Source of the DNA: Leptospira montravelensis
GTDB taxonomy: Bacteria > Spirochaetota > Leptospiria > Leptospirales > Leptospiraceae
Length of the DNA stretch: 64,000 nucleotides
Reading direction: 5' to 3'
Assembly (NCBI RefSeq): GCF_004770045.1
Contig: NZ_RQFO01000004.1
Span: 124,001-188,000 of the forward strand
Positions 25,778 through 34,494 of this stretch are shown piece by piece; position 1 is the first letter of the stretch; the number at the start of each line of letters is the position of its first letter. Below the pieces are notes generated by a model that saw only the letters and a program-made list of their open reading frames with translations, was not told the DNA's origin and ran no database searches. The translations under genes were made by a program, and so were the position numbers.

Positions 25778-26818
25778 ATGTCCAACCCTTGGCAAAAAGC
25801 ACTTCTGCGATCAAGCGATTCAATTGAAAAAGCGATACAGAATCTTGAGTTAACAGCACTACAGGTTGTATTGGTTGTTGATGAAGGAAATCATTTACTT
25901 GGAACCATCACCGATGGTGACATTCGCCGAGGCCTCTTAAAAGGAATGGATATGAATGCCACTGCTCATGGTATTTTAAATCCAAATTCTTTTGTCGTCA
26001 CTCCTTCCATGAGCCGAGAATTGGTTTTGCAACTAATGAAAGCCAATAAAATTCATCAGATTCCCATAGTTGATGAAAATCGGAAAGTTTTAGGATTACA
26101 TGTGTTAGATGAAATTCTTCTTCCTGAAAAGAAGGAGAATTTGTTTGTGATTATGGCTGGTGGGAAAGGTGTCAGACTACGCCCTTATACCGAAAATTGT
26201 CCCAAACCTTTATTGCCTGTAGCCGGGAAACCAATTTTGGAGCATATCATTGAAAGAGCAAAGGCAGATGGCTTTCAAAAATTTATTATTTCTGTTCATT
26301 ATCTCGGACATATGATTGAAGAGTATTTTCAAGATGGGAAAAAATGGGATGTTGAAATTCAATATTTAAACGAGGATAAACCTTTAGGAACGGCAGGTGC
26401 ACTGAGTCTTATTACAGAGAAGATTAAACATCCATTTTTAGTTTCCAATGGAGATGTATTAACCCATATTCGATATAGTGATTTATTAGAATTTCACCAT
26501 GATCATAAAGCAGTGGCAACAATGGCGGTGCGTATGCATGAATGGCAACACCCTTTTGGAGTAGTTCATACCAAAGGTGTTGATATCATCGACTTTGAAG
26601 AAAAGCCAATCTATAAAACTCATGTCAATGCGGGAATCTACGCTCTTAATCCTGAGATATTTAGTTATTTGAATCAAGATGAATATACAGATATGCCAAC
26701 TCTCTTTAGTAAGATAAAGGCAACCCAAAGGAAAACAATAGTATATCCGATGCATGAATCTTGGATTGATATTGGGCGACCAGATGATTATGAATCAGCT
26801 GATCAAGTTTTTCAGTAA
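25778..26818 (+). CDS. CBS-domain sugar-1-phosphate nucleotidyltransferase, PtmE-like
   Basis: A 346-residue protein with two CBS motifs in residues 1-115 (TITDGDIRRGLL and IPIVDENRKVLGL) and a nucleotidyltransferase domain from about residue 120, with VIMAGGKGVRLRPYTENCPKPLLP as signature and SNGDVL as metal-site motif. The layout matches PtmE of Campylobacter, a GlcN-1-phosphate guanylyltransferase that starts the GDP-linked legionaminic route. So the Leg-type set may use GDP-GlcNAc, although the partner enzymes PtmA and PtmF are not evident. The CBS pair may sense a nucleotide. Confidence 0.85.
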   Translation: MSNPWQKALLRSSDSIEKAIQNLELTALQVVLVVDEGNHLLGTITDGDIRRGLLKGMDMNATAHGILNPNSFVVTPSMSRELVLQLMKANKIHQIPIVDENRKVLGLHVLDEILLPEKKENLFVIMAGGKGVRLRPYTENCPKPLLPVAGKPILEHIIERAKADGFQKFIISVHYLGHMIEEYFQDGKKWDVEIQYLNEDKPLGTAGALSLITEKIKHPFLVSNGDVLTHIRYSDLLEFHHDHKAVATMAVRMHEWQHPFGVVHTKGVDIIDFEEKPIYKTHVNAGIYALNPEIFSYLNQDEYTDMPTLFSKIKATQRKTIVYPMHESWIDIGRPDDYESADQVFQ

Positions 26819-26834
26819 AATTAGTAAGGATTAT

Positions 26835-28316
26835 ATGAATCAGAAAAAAGTCATCATCATTGGCGGAGGAACCGCAGGTATTGTTATTGCGAATCGACTT
26901 CAGGAGAAATTTGCGGTAACAGTCATTGATAAAAGTGAGTATAAAGCATATCCTTTGCTTTATCGAGTTCCATTAATGATCGGTATTTTATTCAGAAGAA
27001 AAAATTCGGAGTATATTCATAAGACAGAGTTTGATTTAGCCAATGGTCGTAAAATTCCATTTTATCAATCGAATTTGTTAGGTGGAGCCTCAGTAATGAA
27101 CGGGGCTGTACATGTTTTTGGTTTTTTATCCAAATGGGTTCCGATCCTAAAGCGATTCGGATTTGAAGTGTCTGATTTAAATGAGAGTCACGAACTACTT
27201 TATTCTGAAAACAAAGTAGTGAATAATAAAATTACCATTAAAAAAGCTCCACTAAACTATATAGATAATTCATTTTTAGAAACTTTAAAAGGCCGAGGTG
27301 TACCTCTCGATAATATGAGTGTTTCTGAGAAGGAAGCATGTGGCCCAATTTATAATACAGTTCGCACATTCTTTAGAACTTCGGTTTTATCAGTATTGGG
27401 TAAAAAGAAGTTTAAGACAATATTAAATGAAAAAGTCGAACGGATTCTTTTTGATGAAAACGGAAACGCCAAAGGAGTAAAAACGAATCGTTCCACTTAT
27501 GATTCGGATTTTGTGATTTTATCCGCAGGTGTTATGGGTAGTTGTTCTTTACTATTACAACAGCAGTTAGATCCAAATTCTTTGATTACTGATCTAAAAA
27601 TCGGCAAAGAAATCCAAGACCATACAAACTTAAGAGTAAATGTATTTGCCAATCATCCACTGAATTCCCTTAACGAGGTATATGCTAGTTTTTGGAAAAA
27701 AATGTTTTTGGGAATCAAACATTTTTTAGGGATACCAACTGTAATGAGAGGAACAGGTGCCACTTCTGCGGCTTATCTAGACCTTGATAAAGATGGTGAA
27801 ATTGATACGAGGATTCAAATCCTTCAATTTTCTGAATCGGGTAGGCACGGTAGTAAGGGTTCTGTTTTTAATACCTCTGAGCCAAGTTTTTCCATCTCGA
27901 TCAATGCAATACATCCATTATCGAAAGGATATGTTTCTTTCCAAGATGGCAAATTAAAAGTGGATCCAAAGTTTTTATCTACGGAATCGGATGTAACTCT
28001 CTTAAAGCTTGCCATTAAATATTGTATTGAACTTTTAAAATCACCACCGATACGGGATCATGTGAAAGAAATTGATCAACTGGATTTGATGGAAAAAGAT
28101 CCTGATAAATACATTCAGGACACAATGTATAGTGGTCACCATTTGATAGGCGGATTACAAAATTCGATTACTTCGGATTTTGAATTAAAAGACTGTAAAG
28201 GTTTATATGTTTGTGATGCGAGCGTATTTGATCGATTTGTCGCTAGTAATATACATTCGTCTGTCGTATTACTCGCAGACATGTTTGCTAAGAAATTTAT
28301 AAATAAGCAAGGTTAG
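26835..28316 (+). CDS. GMC-type FAD oxidoreductase
   Basis: I start this gene at the ATG at 26835, which follows AAGGA by 4 bases, not at an ATG at 26754 that would overlap the upstream gene by 65 bases. The 493 residues open with an FAD Rossmann motif (VIIIGGGTAGIVIANRL). Near the C-terminus SGHHLIGGLQNS and LYVCDASVFDR match the GMC family, including the active-site His. GMC enzymes oxidise alcohols or sugars, often at C1 or C2, and may yield lactones. A soluble cytoplasmic place is likely as no signal peptide is seen. It opens the unassigned 26835-36371 block. Confidence 0.8.
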   Translation: MNQKKVIIIGGGTAGIVIANRLQEKFAVTVIDKSEYKAYPLLYRVPLMIGILFRRKNSEYIHKTEFDLANGRKIPFYQSNLLGGASVMNGAVHVFGFLSKWVPILKRFGFEVSDLNESHELLYSENKVVNNKITIKKAPLNYIDNSFLETLKGRGVPLDNMSVSEKEACGPIYNTVRTFFRTSVLSVLGKKKFKTILNEKVERILFDENGNAKGVKTNRSTYDSDFVILSAGVMGSCSLLLQQQLDPNSLITDLKIGKEIQDHTNLRVNVFANHPLNSLNEVYASFWKKMFLGIKHFLGIPTVMRGTGATSAAYLDLDKDGEIDTRIQILQFSESGRHGSKGSVFNTSEPSFSISINAIHPLSKGYVSFQDGKLKVDPKFLSTESDVTLLKLAIKYCIELLKSPPIRDHVKEIDQLDLMEKDPDKYIQDTMYSGHHLIGGLQNSITSDFELKDCKGLYVCDASVFDRFVASNIHSSVVLLADMFAKKFINKQG

Positions 28317-28326
28317 GGAATCATAA

Positions 28327-29496
28327 GTGCCTGGATTTGAATTAGTCGGAAAAGAAGAAAGAGAAGAGATCAATCAGCTTTTTGATGATGGTGGCATTTT
28401 ATTTGCTCATGGATTTGATGCGATTCGAAATGGTAGATACCGAGTTCGTGAATTTGAAAAGGCTTTCGCGGAAAAAATTGGAGTAAAATATGCACAAGCA
28501 GTGTCATCAGGAACTGCTGCCATTAAAGTTGCACTTTTTGCTGCGGGAGTAAGACCTGGAGATGAAGTGATCACCCAAGCTTTTACATTCATCGCAACTG
28601 TGGAAGCAATTATTGATTTGGGTGCCAAGCCGATTTTAGTGAATGTAAATGACACATTAAATTTAGATCCAGTAGCGCTAAAAAAAGCCATTACTCCAAG
28701 AACAAAGGCAATTGTTCCTGTACACATGTTAGGTGTGGCATGTGAAATGGATAAGATCCAAGAAATTGCCACTGAATATAATCTAGCAATTATCGAAGAT
28801 AATTGTGAATCGCTCGGTGCAAGATGGAATGGTAAATACTTAGGTACTGAATCTCTTGCTTGTGCCTGGAGTTTTGATGCAGGAAAAGTCATTATCACTG
28901 GCGAAGGTGGGATGGTGACCACCAATGATGAAGAGGTTTACAAACTAGCCAGAGAATATCATGATCATGGTCATGAATACAATGCGAAATTTCCGAGGGG
29001 AAGAGATACACATAGAATTCGTGGCTTCAATTATCGGATGAGTGAACTACAGGCTGCTATCGGCTTAGCCCAATTGAAGAAATTGGATTTCATTGTTTCA
29101 AAAAACATTGAAAACTTTAACATTTACTTTGAAGCGTTAAAGGAACTTCCCAATATTTCTTTTCGAAGAATTCCAAACAAATCGCAACCGTTATGCGATT
29201 GTTTGATCTTTCAATTGGAGACTGCCGAAAAGGCAAAATGGGTAGTAACAGAAATGAATAAAAGTGGATTGGGAACAAAAAACGTTCCTGATGCGATTGA
29301 ATGGCATTTTGCTCGTTATTGGGATCATATGTTAGGCGAGCTAGGAATGTCAAAGAATGAATTGATAGATACTATGGAACCCTCTGAAAGAGAGTTAAGC
29401 AGAAGTGTTGCCATACCAATTCTTGTAAAGATGGATAAAACCACCATAACAACCAATGCGGCAAAATTGGTATCAATTTTAAAACAAGTAAATTAA
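28327..29496 (+). CDS. DegT-family aminotransferase, KdnA-like
   Basis: A 389-residue PLP enzyme with K187 in SFDAGKVIITGEGG. The GTG start is 10 bases after the GMC gene. The N-terminal PGFELVGKEEREEINQL and HDHGHEYNAKFPRGRDTH resemble, as I remember it, KdnA of Shewanella, which makes 8-amino-3,8-dideoxyoctulosonate. That similarity is from memory, not a search. It is less like PseC, LegC or FdtB elsewhere in the window. Next to a GMC oxidoreductase it could aminate a carbonyl made by that enzyme, as KdnB and KdnA do in sequence. Confidence 0.82.
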   Translation: MPGFELVGKEEREEINQLFDDGGILFAHGFDAIRNGRYRVREFEKAFAEKIGVKYAQAVSSGTAAIKVALFAAGVRPGDEVITQAFTFIATVEAIIDLGAKPILVNVNDTLNLDPVALKKAITPRTKAIVPVHMLGVACEMDKIQEIATEYNLAIIEDNCESLGARWNGKYLGTESLACAWSFDAGKVIITGEGGMVTTNDEEVYKLAREYHDHGHEYNAKFPRGRDTHRIRGFNYRMSELQAAIGLAQLKKLDFIVSKNIENFNIYFEALKELPNISFRRIPNKSQPLCDCLIFQLETAEKAKWVVTEMNKSGLGTKNVPDAIEWHFARYWDHMLGELGMSKNELIDTMEPSERELSRSVAIPILVKMDKTTITTNAAKLVSILKQVN

Positions 29497-29505
29497 CGAC
29501 TTCAG

Positions 29506-30729
29506 ATGCCCAATTATGAATCCATTATTTTTTTTGTAGAAACTCCATTTACTGAAAGAGATGAAAAACGGTTTGGGATTAAAGAACTAAGCCAACTGGG
29601 ATTTCAAGTTGAGGTTTATCAGTTAGAAGATATATTTCATAAACAAAAATACTTAGATTCAAGACAGGGGAACCAAAAAGAGTATATCAAATACTTCTCA
29701 ACAATAAATGAATTAAAGAATGAGCTACAGAGGATTAAAAAAAGATTTTTGGTGATTCTGTTAACAGGCTACTATTTAGAATTATTGAAATTTTTTAAAA
29801 AACAATGCATTGACTATGCTTTGTATTGTACAAATCGAATTCCAACACCACAGGAAGTTTTAAATGATAGTATATACATTAAAATGAAACAAAAGCTTTT
29901 TGAAGAAGGTTTTGTATCGCTTTTGAAATCTATAGGGAGAACTTTAAAGAAATCTTTGGAAGTATTGAAGAGGAAAACTCCCTTGGCCCCAACATACGTG
30001 ATTGCAGGTGGAAGTCGATCGATTGAACATTTAACAAAGGAAATTCTAGATTCTGCCAAAATAATTTGGGCTCATAGTTTGGATTTTGATTTGTTTTTGC
30101 AATCCAAACAATCTAGTTTCCAATTATCTCCATATCTTGATGTTTATGGAAATTTAGTGGAACAAAAAAACTTTGATAACCATATTGTGTTCTTGGATGA
30201 ATATTCTCCCTACCATCCCGATAATGATTTTTTTAAGATTCCCCATGCGGACAAAAAAGAAACTTATTATCCAAGATTAGAAAGTTTCTTTCATTATCTC
30301 GAGAAAAAATACAATACGAAAGTGGTGATTGCTGCCCATCCAAGATCGGAATATCAATCTAAGGAACATTTTAAATCATTCATTATCATTAAAGATAGGA
30401 CTCTAGACTTAATCAAAAACTGCCGCTTTGCATTGATTCATTCTAGTACAAGCATTAATTTCATAAATCTCTTCGAAAAAGATGCAGTATTTTTTTACAC
30501 CTCAACCATGAGAAATATTTATAAAAATATGGTAGTTTCGTTTGCGAATCTACATGGAAAGAATCCAAAAGAAATAGATTTAGAAACGGATTATGATCGG
30601 CTTAACTTACTGGATGATAAAATAGACCATAGTAAATACCTGGAATACAGGAATGCGTTTATCAAAAGAAAAGATTCAAAAATGGAATTTTCCTGGGTTA
30701 TCCTTGCCGATGAACTTCGAAATGCTTGA
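29506..30729 (+). CDS. Surface-polysaccharide protein of unknown function, GT-B-like
   Basis: A 407-residue protein I cannot assign to a family. It has no membrane span. The C-terminal half contains VVIAAHPRSEY near residue 275 and ALIHSSTSINFINLF near 310, which look like the donor-binding half of a GT-B fold as in polysialyl- and CDP-glycerol-type transferases. The start ATG is 9 bases after the aminotransferase stop. Its neighbour downstream probably overlaps it by 8 bases. A transferase for the sugar made by this block is possible. Confidence 0.5.
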   Translation: MPNYESIIFFVETPFTERDEKRFGIKELSQLGFQVEVYQLEDIFHKQKYLDSRQGNQKEYIKYFSTINELKNELQRIKKRFLVILLTGYYLELLKFFKKQCIDYALYCTNRIPTPQEVLNDSIYIKMKQKLFEEGFVSLLKSIGRTLKKSLEVLKRKTPLAPTYVIAGGSRSIEHLTKEILDSAKIIWAHSLDFDLFLQSKQSSFQLSPYLDVYGNLVEQKNFDNHIVFLDEYSPYHPDNDFFKIPHADKKETYYPRLESFFHYLEKKYNTKVVIAAHPRSEYQSKEHFKSFIIIKDRTLDLIKNCRFALIHSSTSINFINLFEKDAVFFYTSTMRNIYKNMVVSFANLHGKNPKEIDLETDYDRLNLLDDKIDHSKYLEYRNAFIKRKDSKMEFSWVILADELRNA

Positions 30730-31396
30730 GTTAAGAGAGATTCCTTCGTCAGTCTGGGAAAAGGAAACCATACTCGAAATTTCCAGAATTTTAAATCCTT
30801 CCTTTTCTGCGAACCAGGTAAGTGAAACGAATTTTCATATATTGCTTTCTGGTGGAAATACACCTTTACCTATCTATCAAAATTTTCATCAGTTAAATCT
30901 AAATTGGTCAAATCTTCATATTTGGCTTGCAGATGAAAGATGTGTTGAGTTACAAAATTCCGAAAGATCAGAGACCATGATAAAAAAAACATTAGGTGAA
31001 CCAATTCTCTGCCAAGCAAAATTTCACTCTCCTGGTATTGGAAATCCAACTCAAATGGCAAGTGAGTATAATCAGCAGCTAACCAATCAGTCTTTTTTTG
31101 ATTTAGCGGTTCTTGGAATTGGTGAAGATGGTCATACAGCTAGTTTGTTTCCAGAAAATGATCTTGGGCAAAATTCATCATCTGCCGATGTATTACCAAT
31201 ATATAATTCTCCAAAATTTCCTAAGGAAAGAATTAGTTTATCCTTAAATAAAATCAATCAATCAAATCATGTATTATTTTTAGTTTCAGGTAATGGGAAA
31301 AAGGAAATCATTCAGAAAATTATGGCTGGCCATGTCTGCCCTGCATCGAAAGTGCGGGGTCGGTATAGCACTAAAATTTTCTATTGTATAGATTAA
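30722..31396 (+). CDS. 6-phosphogluconolactonase / glucosamine-6-phosphate isomerase family protein
   Basis: A protein of about 224 residues with LLSGGNTPLPIYQ, IWLADERCV and LGIGEDGHTASLFP, the three motifs of the 6-phosphogluconolactonase family, including the catalytic His of the third. I place the start at ATG 30722, which overlaps the previous gene by 8 bases; ATG 30710 and 30653 are in frame too, and no ribosome site decides between them. A pentose-phosphate enzyme is odd in an O-antigen locus. Beside a GMC oxidoreductase it may open a sugar lactone, or act as an aldose-ketose isomerase. Confidence 0.78.
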   Translation: MLELREIPSSVWEKETILEISRILNPSFSANQVSETNFHILLSGGNTPLPIYQNFHQLNLNWSNLHIWLADERCVELQNSERSETMIKKTLGEPILCQAKFHSPGIGNPTQMASEYNQQLTNQSFFDLAVLGIGEDGHTASLFPENDLGQNSSSADVLPIYNSPKFPKERISLSLNKINQSNHVLFLVSGNGKKEIIQKIMAGHVCPASKVRGRYSTKIFYCID

Positions 31397-32269
31397 ATGA
31401 AGATTCTTGTATTTGGTGGGTCAGGTTTTCTCGGATCTCATGTAGCAGACGCATTGAGCGATGCCGGTCATGAGGTAACTATTTTTGATTTAGTTAAGTC
31501 ACCTTGGCTGCGTTCCGACCAGAAGTTTGTTTCTGGTGATCTTTTGGATGAAAAGATCGTTTCCGAAATTGTTTCAGGGTTTGATGTAGTTTATAATTTT
31601 GCCGCACTTGCCGATTTAAACCAGGCACTGGATAAGCCAGTAGATACTATTCGTATCAATATTCTCGGAAATACTTATATTCTAGAGGCTTGCAAAAAAC
31701 ATAAGGTAAAACGATTTATATACGCAAGTACTGTGTATGTATATAGCCGCGAAGGTGGTTTCTATAGGTGTAGTAAACAGGCCTCAGAAAGTTATATCGA
31801 GGAATATCAAAAATGTTTTGGTTTGGATTTTACCATTCTTAGATATGGCTCCTTATATGGACCTAGGTCTGATGAATCGAATGGACTCTTTCGCATAGTA
31901 AAATCAGCTTTGGAAACGGGTCGGATCACTTATGAAGGAAGTGCTGATAGTTTAAGAGAATACATCCATGTTGAGGATGCTGCCAGAGCAAGTGTTGTTG
32001 CAATGGGAGAAGAGTTTAAAAACCAAAGTGTTGTTTTAACAGGGCAAGAACCAATGCGGGTCATCGAGTTACTCAAGATGCTCGCAGAAATTCTAGGAAG
32101 GCCCGATTCAGTAGAATTTTTAGAAGGTGACCAAGTAGGGCATTACGTAAGAACTCCTTATGCATACCAACCTAAGTTAGGTAGAAAATACATTCCACCT
32201 ATGCATGTGGATCTTGGTCAAGGGTTACTTCAGTTGATTGATGAAATGAAGTTTAATACAAATAGATAA
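31397..32269 (+). CDS. NAD-dependent epimerase/dehydratase
   Basis: A 290-residue extended SDR with GGSGFLGSHVADAL at the N-terminus and an intact catalytic YxxxK in FYRCSKQASE near residue 120. DSLREYIHVEDAA is typical of sugar-nucleotide epimerases. The ATG follows the upstream stop with no gap, so expression is coupled to the lactonase-like gene. It is shorter than GalE (about 335). The substrate is not shown by the sequence; a nucleotide sugar of this block is likely. Confidence 0.85.
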   Translation: MKILVFGGSGFLGSHVADALSDAGHEVTIFDLVKSPWLRSDQKFVSGDLLDEKIVSEIVSGFDVVYNFAALADLNQALDKPVDTIRINILGNTYILEACKKHKVKRFIYASTVYVYSREGGFYRCSKQASESYIEEYQKCFGLDFTILRYGSLYGPRSDESNGLFRIVKSALETGRITYEGSADSLREYIHVEDAARASVVAMGEEFKNQSVVLTGQEPMRVIELLKMLAEILGRPDSVEFLEGDQVGHYVRTPYAYQPKLGRKYIPPMHVDLGQGLLQLIDEMKFNTNR

Positions 32270-32279
32270 AAGGTGAAAA

Positions 32280-33119
32280 GTGAAACGAATTCTATTAGAA
32301 TATTTAAGAAAAGTCTTTAATTTAATCTATAAAGTATTAAGCCCGTTTAGATTTGGTCATGAGCTTATTGATAGTCTTATCCAAAATTCTTGGCAAGAGG
32401 TTATCCGTGTTAGGCATAATGACTACGATTTGCAATTTGTTGTTCCAAACTCATTGAATCGATTTCGTGCACTTACTTTTTCTACTAAAGAACCAGAAAC
32501 ATTAGAATGGATTGATGGTTTAACAAAAGGATCAGTACTTTGGGATATAGGCGCTAATGTGGGTCTTTATTCCTGTTACGCAGCAAAATCGCGAAATTGT
32601 AGAGTTTTCGCTTTTGAACCTTCTGTCTTTAACCTTGAGATATTATCAAGAAATATCTTTAATAATGATTTGTCTGATAAGATAGTTGTTTTGCCAATTC
32701 CGTTATCTGATAATTTATCGATAAGTAAATTAAATATGACAAATACCGATTGGGGTGGGGCTCTTTCAACATTTGGTAAAGAATATGGTCACGATGGAAA
32801 AACATTAAAGAAAACATTTGAGTACCAGCTGGTAGGATTATCTATTGATGAGGTAGTCAAATTACTAAAAATTCCAGCTCCTGATTACATAAAAATGGAT
32901 GTAGATGGGATTGAACAATTAATTCTAGCTGGTGCTAAAAATACATTGAAAAAAGTAAATAGTGTAAGCATCGAAATAAATGAAGATTTTACTGAGCAAA
33001 GACTTAATTGTGAAAAAATCTTAACTTCCGCTGGATTGAAGTTTAAACAAAAACGTCATTCTGAAATGTTCGATAACGGTATGTTTAAAAATACATACAA
33101 CCAGATTTGGGTTAGATAG
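32280..33119 (+). CDS. FkbM family methyltransferase
   Basis: A 279-residue SAM-dependent methyltransferase. The SAM motif VLWDIGANVGLYSCYA lies near residue 82, FAFEPSVFNLEIL follows, and DYIKMDVDGIEQLILAGA near residue 205 is diagnostic for FkbM. It would O-methylate a hydroxyl of a sugar. The start is GTG with AAGGTG just upstream. The stop TAG (33117-33119) is followed in the same frame by a HAD phosphatase whose conserved N-terminus starts at once and has no usual start codon, which is discussed as a finding. Confidence 0.87.
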   Translation: MKRILLEYLRKVFNLIYKVLSPFRFGHELIDSLIQNSWQEVIRVRHNDYDLQFVVPNSLNRFRALTFSTKEPETLEWIDGLTKGSVLWDIGANVGLYSCYAAKSRNCRVFAFEPSVFNLEILSRNIFNNDLSDKIVVLPIPLSDNLSISKLNMTNTDWGGALSTFGKEYGHDGKTLKKTFEYQLVGLSIDEVVKLLKIPAPDYIKMDVDGIEQLILAGAKNTLKKVNSVSIEINEDFTEQRLNCEKILTSAGLKFKQKRHSEMFDNGMFKNTYNQIWVR

Positions 33120-33758
33120 ATTATAAATTCATTAAGACATTTCGATCTTATCTTTTGGGATTTTGATGGAGTCATTAAAGATTCCGTTGAAGTGAAAACG
33201 GATGCTTATCTTTCTTTATTTCCGAATGTATCGAAGGAAGTTTTAGCGAAAATTAAATCCCATCATTTGGATTACGGTGGAATCTCCAGGTTGGAGAAAA
33301 TTCCACTTTATTTGGAATGGGTTGGTGTACAACCTACAAACCAGGTGGTCAGCGAGTATCTAGATCAATTTGCCAACTTAGTCGTTCAAAAAGTAATTTC
33401 TTCTCCTTGGGTTCCTGGCGTGGAACAAACGTTAAAACAAAAACAGATTCATCAGAAGTTTGTCATTGTGACAGGTACGCCACAAACAGAAATCGAAGAA
33501 ATTTTAGTCCAATTGCGAATCGATTCCACTTTCGACCGTATTTTTGGCGCACCGACACAAAAATCGAAAGCAATAAAGTGGGCTTTACAAAACTACAATA
33601 TCAAAAAGGAAGATTCCATTTTGATAGGAGATAGCAAAACAGATTGGTTGGCTGCAAAAGAAACAGGGATTCAGTTTCTTCTTCGTGAAACAGACAATAG
33701 TGATTTTTCAATACATTACTCGGGAAATAAAATAAAGGATTTTATAGGTTTTATATGA
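33120..33758 (+). CDS. HAD-superfamily phosphatase without canonical start codon
   Basis: The protein of about 212 residues has HAD motif I in FWDFDGVIKDS (33153-33185), motif II in IVTGTPQTE and motif IV in ILIGDSKTDWLAA, so the N-terminus must lie before 33153. The first usual start in frame is GTG 33192, which would remove motif I. Between the upstream TAG and motif I the frame offers only ATT (33120) and ATA (33123). The coordinate given is the opening of the frame. It overlaps the next gene by 4 bases. A KdsC- or NeuC-like step of removing phosphate before CMP activation would fit the neighbour. Confidence 0.72.
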   Translation: MINSLRHFDLIFWDFDGVIKDSVEVKTDAYLSLFPNVSKEVLAKIKSHHLDYGGISRLEKIPLYLEWVGVQPTNQVVSEYLDQFANLVVQKVISSPWVPGVEQTLKQKQIHQKFVIVTGTPQTEIEEILVQLRIDSTFDRIFGAPTQKSKAIKWALQNYNIKKEDSILIGDSKTDWLAAKETGIQFLLRETDNSDFSIHYSGNKIKDFIGFI

Positions 33759-34489
33759 TAGTAGCACTCCTTCTGGGAAGAAAAGGTAGTATTGGTTTTC
33801 CAGGCAAAAACACATTCCCAATTATGGGAAAACCATTGGCCTGGTATCCAATGAATATTGCAAAACGAACAAGAGAGATTGACAAAGTTTATCTTTCTAC
33901 TGATGACCCTGAGCTAAAGAGTTTGGCAATCGCAGAAGGTGTTGAGGTAATTGATCGTCCTCCCCATCTGGCCACCAAGGAAGCGTTAGGTGAACATGCG
34001 TATCAACATGGTTTTTCAGTGATTCAGGAAAGAAATCCAGGAGAGACCATTGAATTAGTGGTATTACTTTTTTGTAATGCAGCGACTCTAACATCTGATA
34101 CAATTTCCAATGGTATCAAACAACTAAGAGAAAATAAAGACGCAGATTCTGCAGTGACTGTATCCAAATACAATATGTGGTCACCTCTTAGGGCGCGGAA
34201 AAAAGATTCCGATGGTTTTCTTCAGCCCTTTGTTCCTTTTGAAACTTTTGGGGATCCTAAAACATTAAATTGTGATCGGGATTCGCAAGGTGATGTTTTA
34301 TTTGCCGATATGGGTGTGTCCATAGTACGTCCGAACAACTTACTTCATTTGGAAGAGGGAATGCTACCTCAAAAATGGATGGGACAGAAAATTTTGCCTC
34401 TTTATCAAGAAGCCGGCTGTGATGTTGACTATGAATGGCAAATCCCGGTGGTTGAGTGGTGGTTAAAAAAATACGGTGAGTTTAGGTAA
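33755..34489 (+). CDS. Cytidylyltransferase family protein (fourth CMP-sugar synthetase-like gene)
   Basis: A 244-residue protein of the NeuA/KdsB-like family. The N-terminal motif is divergent: LLGRKGSIGFPGKNTFPI in place of IPARGGSKxxPxKN, with the Ser-Lys changed to Ser-Ile. GKPLAWYPM and YLSTDDPEL follow as usual. A late VDYEWQIPVVE supplies the acidic residues. It overlaps the HAD gene by 4 bases. The substrate is probably a keto-acid or other sugar unlike those of the three orthodox copies. A different nucleotide preference cannot be excluded. Confidence 0.8.
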   Translation: MIVALLLGRKGSIGFPGKNTFPIMGKPLAWYPMNIAKRTREIDKVYLSTDDPELKSLAIAEGVEVIDRPPHLATKEALGEHAYQHGFSVIQERNPGETIELVVLLFCNAATLTSDTISNGIKQLRENKDADSAVTVSKYNMWSPLRARKKDSDGFLQPFVPFETFGDPKTLNCDRDSQGDVLFADMGVSIVRPNNLLHLEEGMLPQKWMGQKILPLYQEAGCDVDYEWQIPVVEWWLKKYGEFR

Positions 34490-34494
34490 CTAGT

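Noticed and set aside
26754..26834. Early start of the GMC oxidoreductase
   Set aside because: It overlaps the end of the PtmE-like gene, adds residues unlike the family, and a ribosome site fits ATG 26835.
33317..33634. Second reading frame of 105 codons inside the HAD gene
   Set aside because: The translation is basic and without any motif, and it is fully covered by the HAD coding frame.
33192..33758. Start of the HAD gene at GTG 33192
   Set aside because: This would remove the catalytic DFDGV motif coded at 33159-33173 in the same frame.
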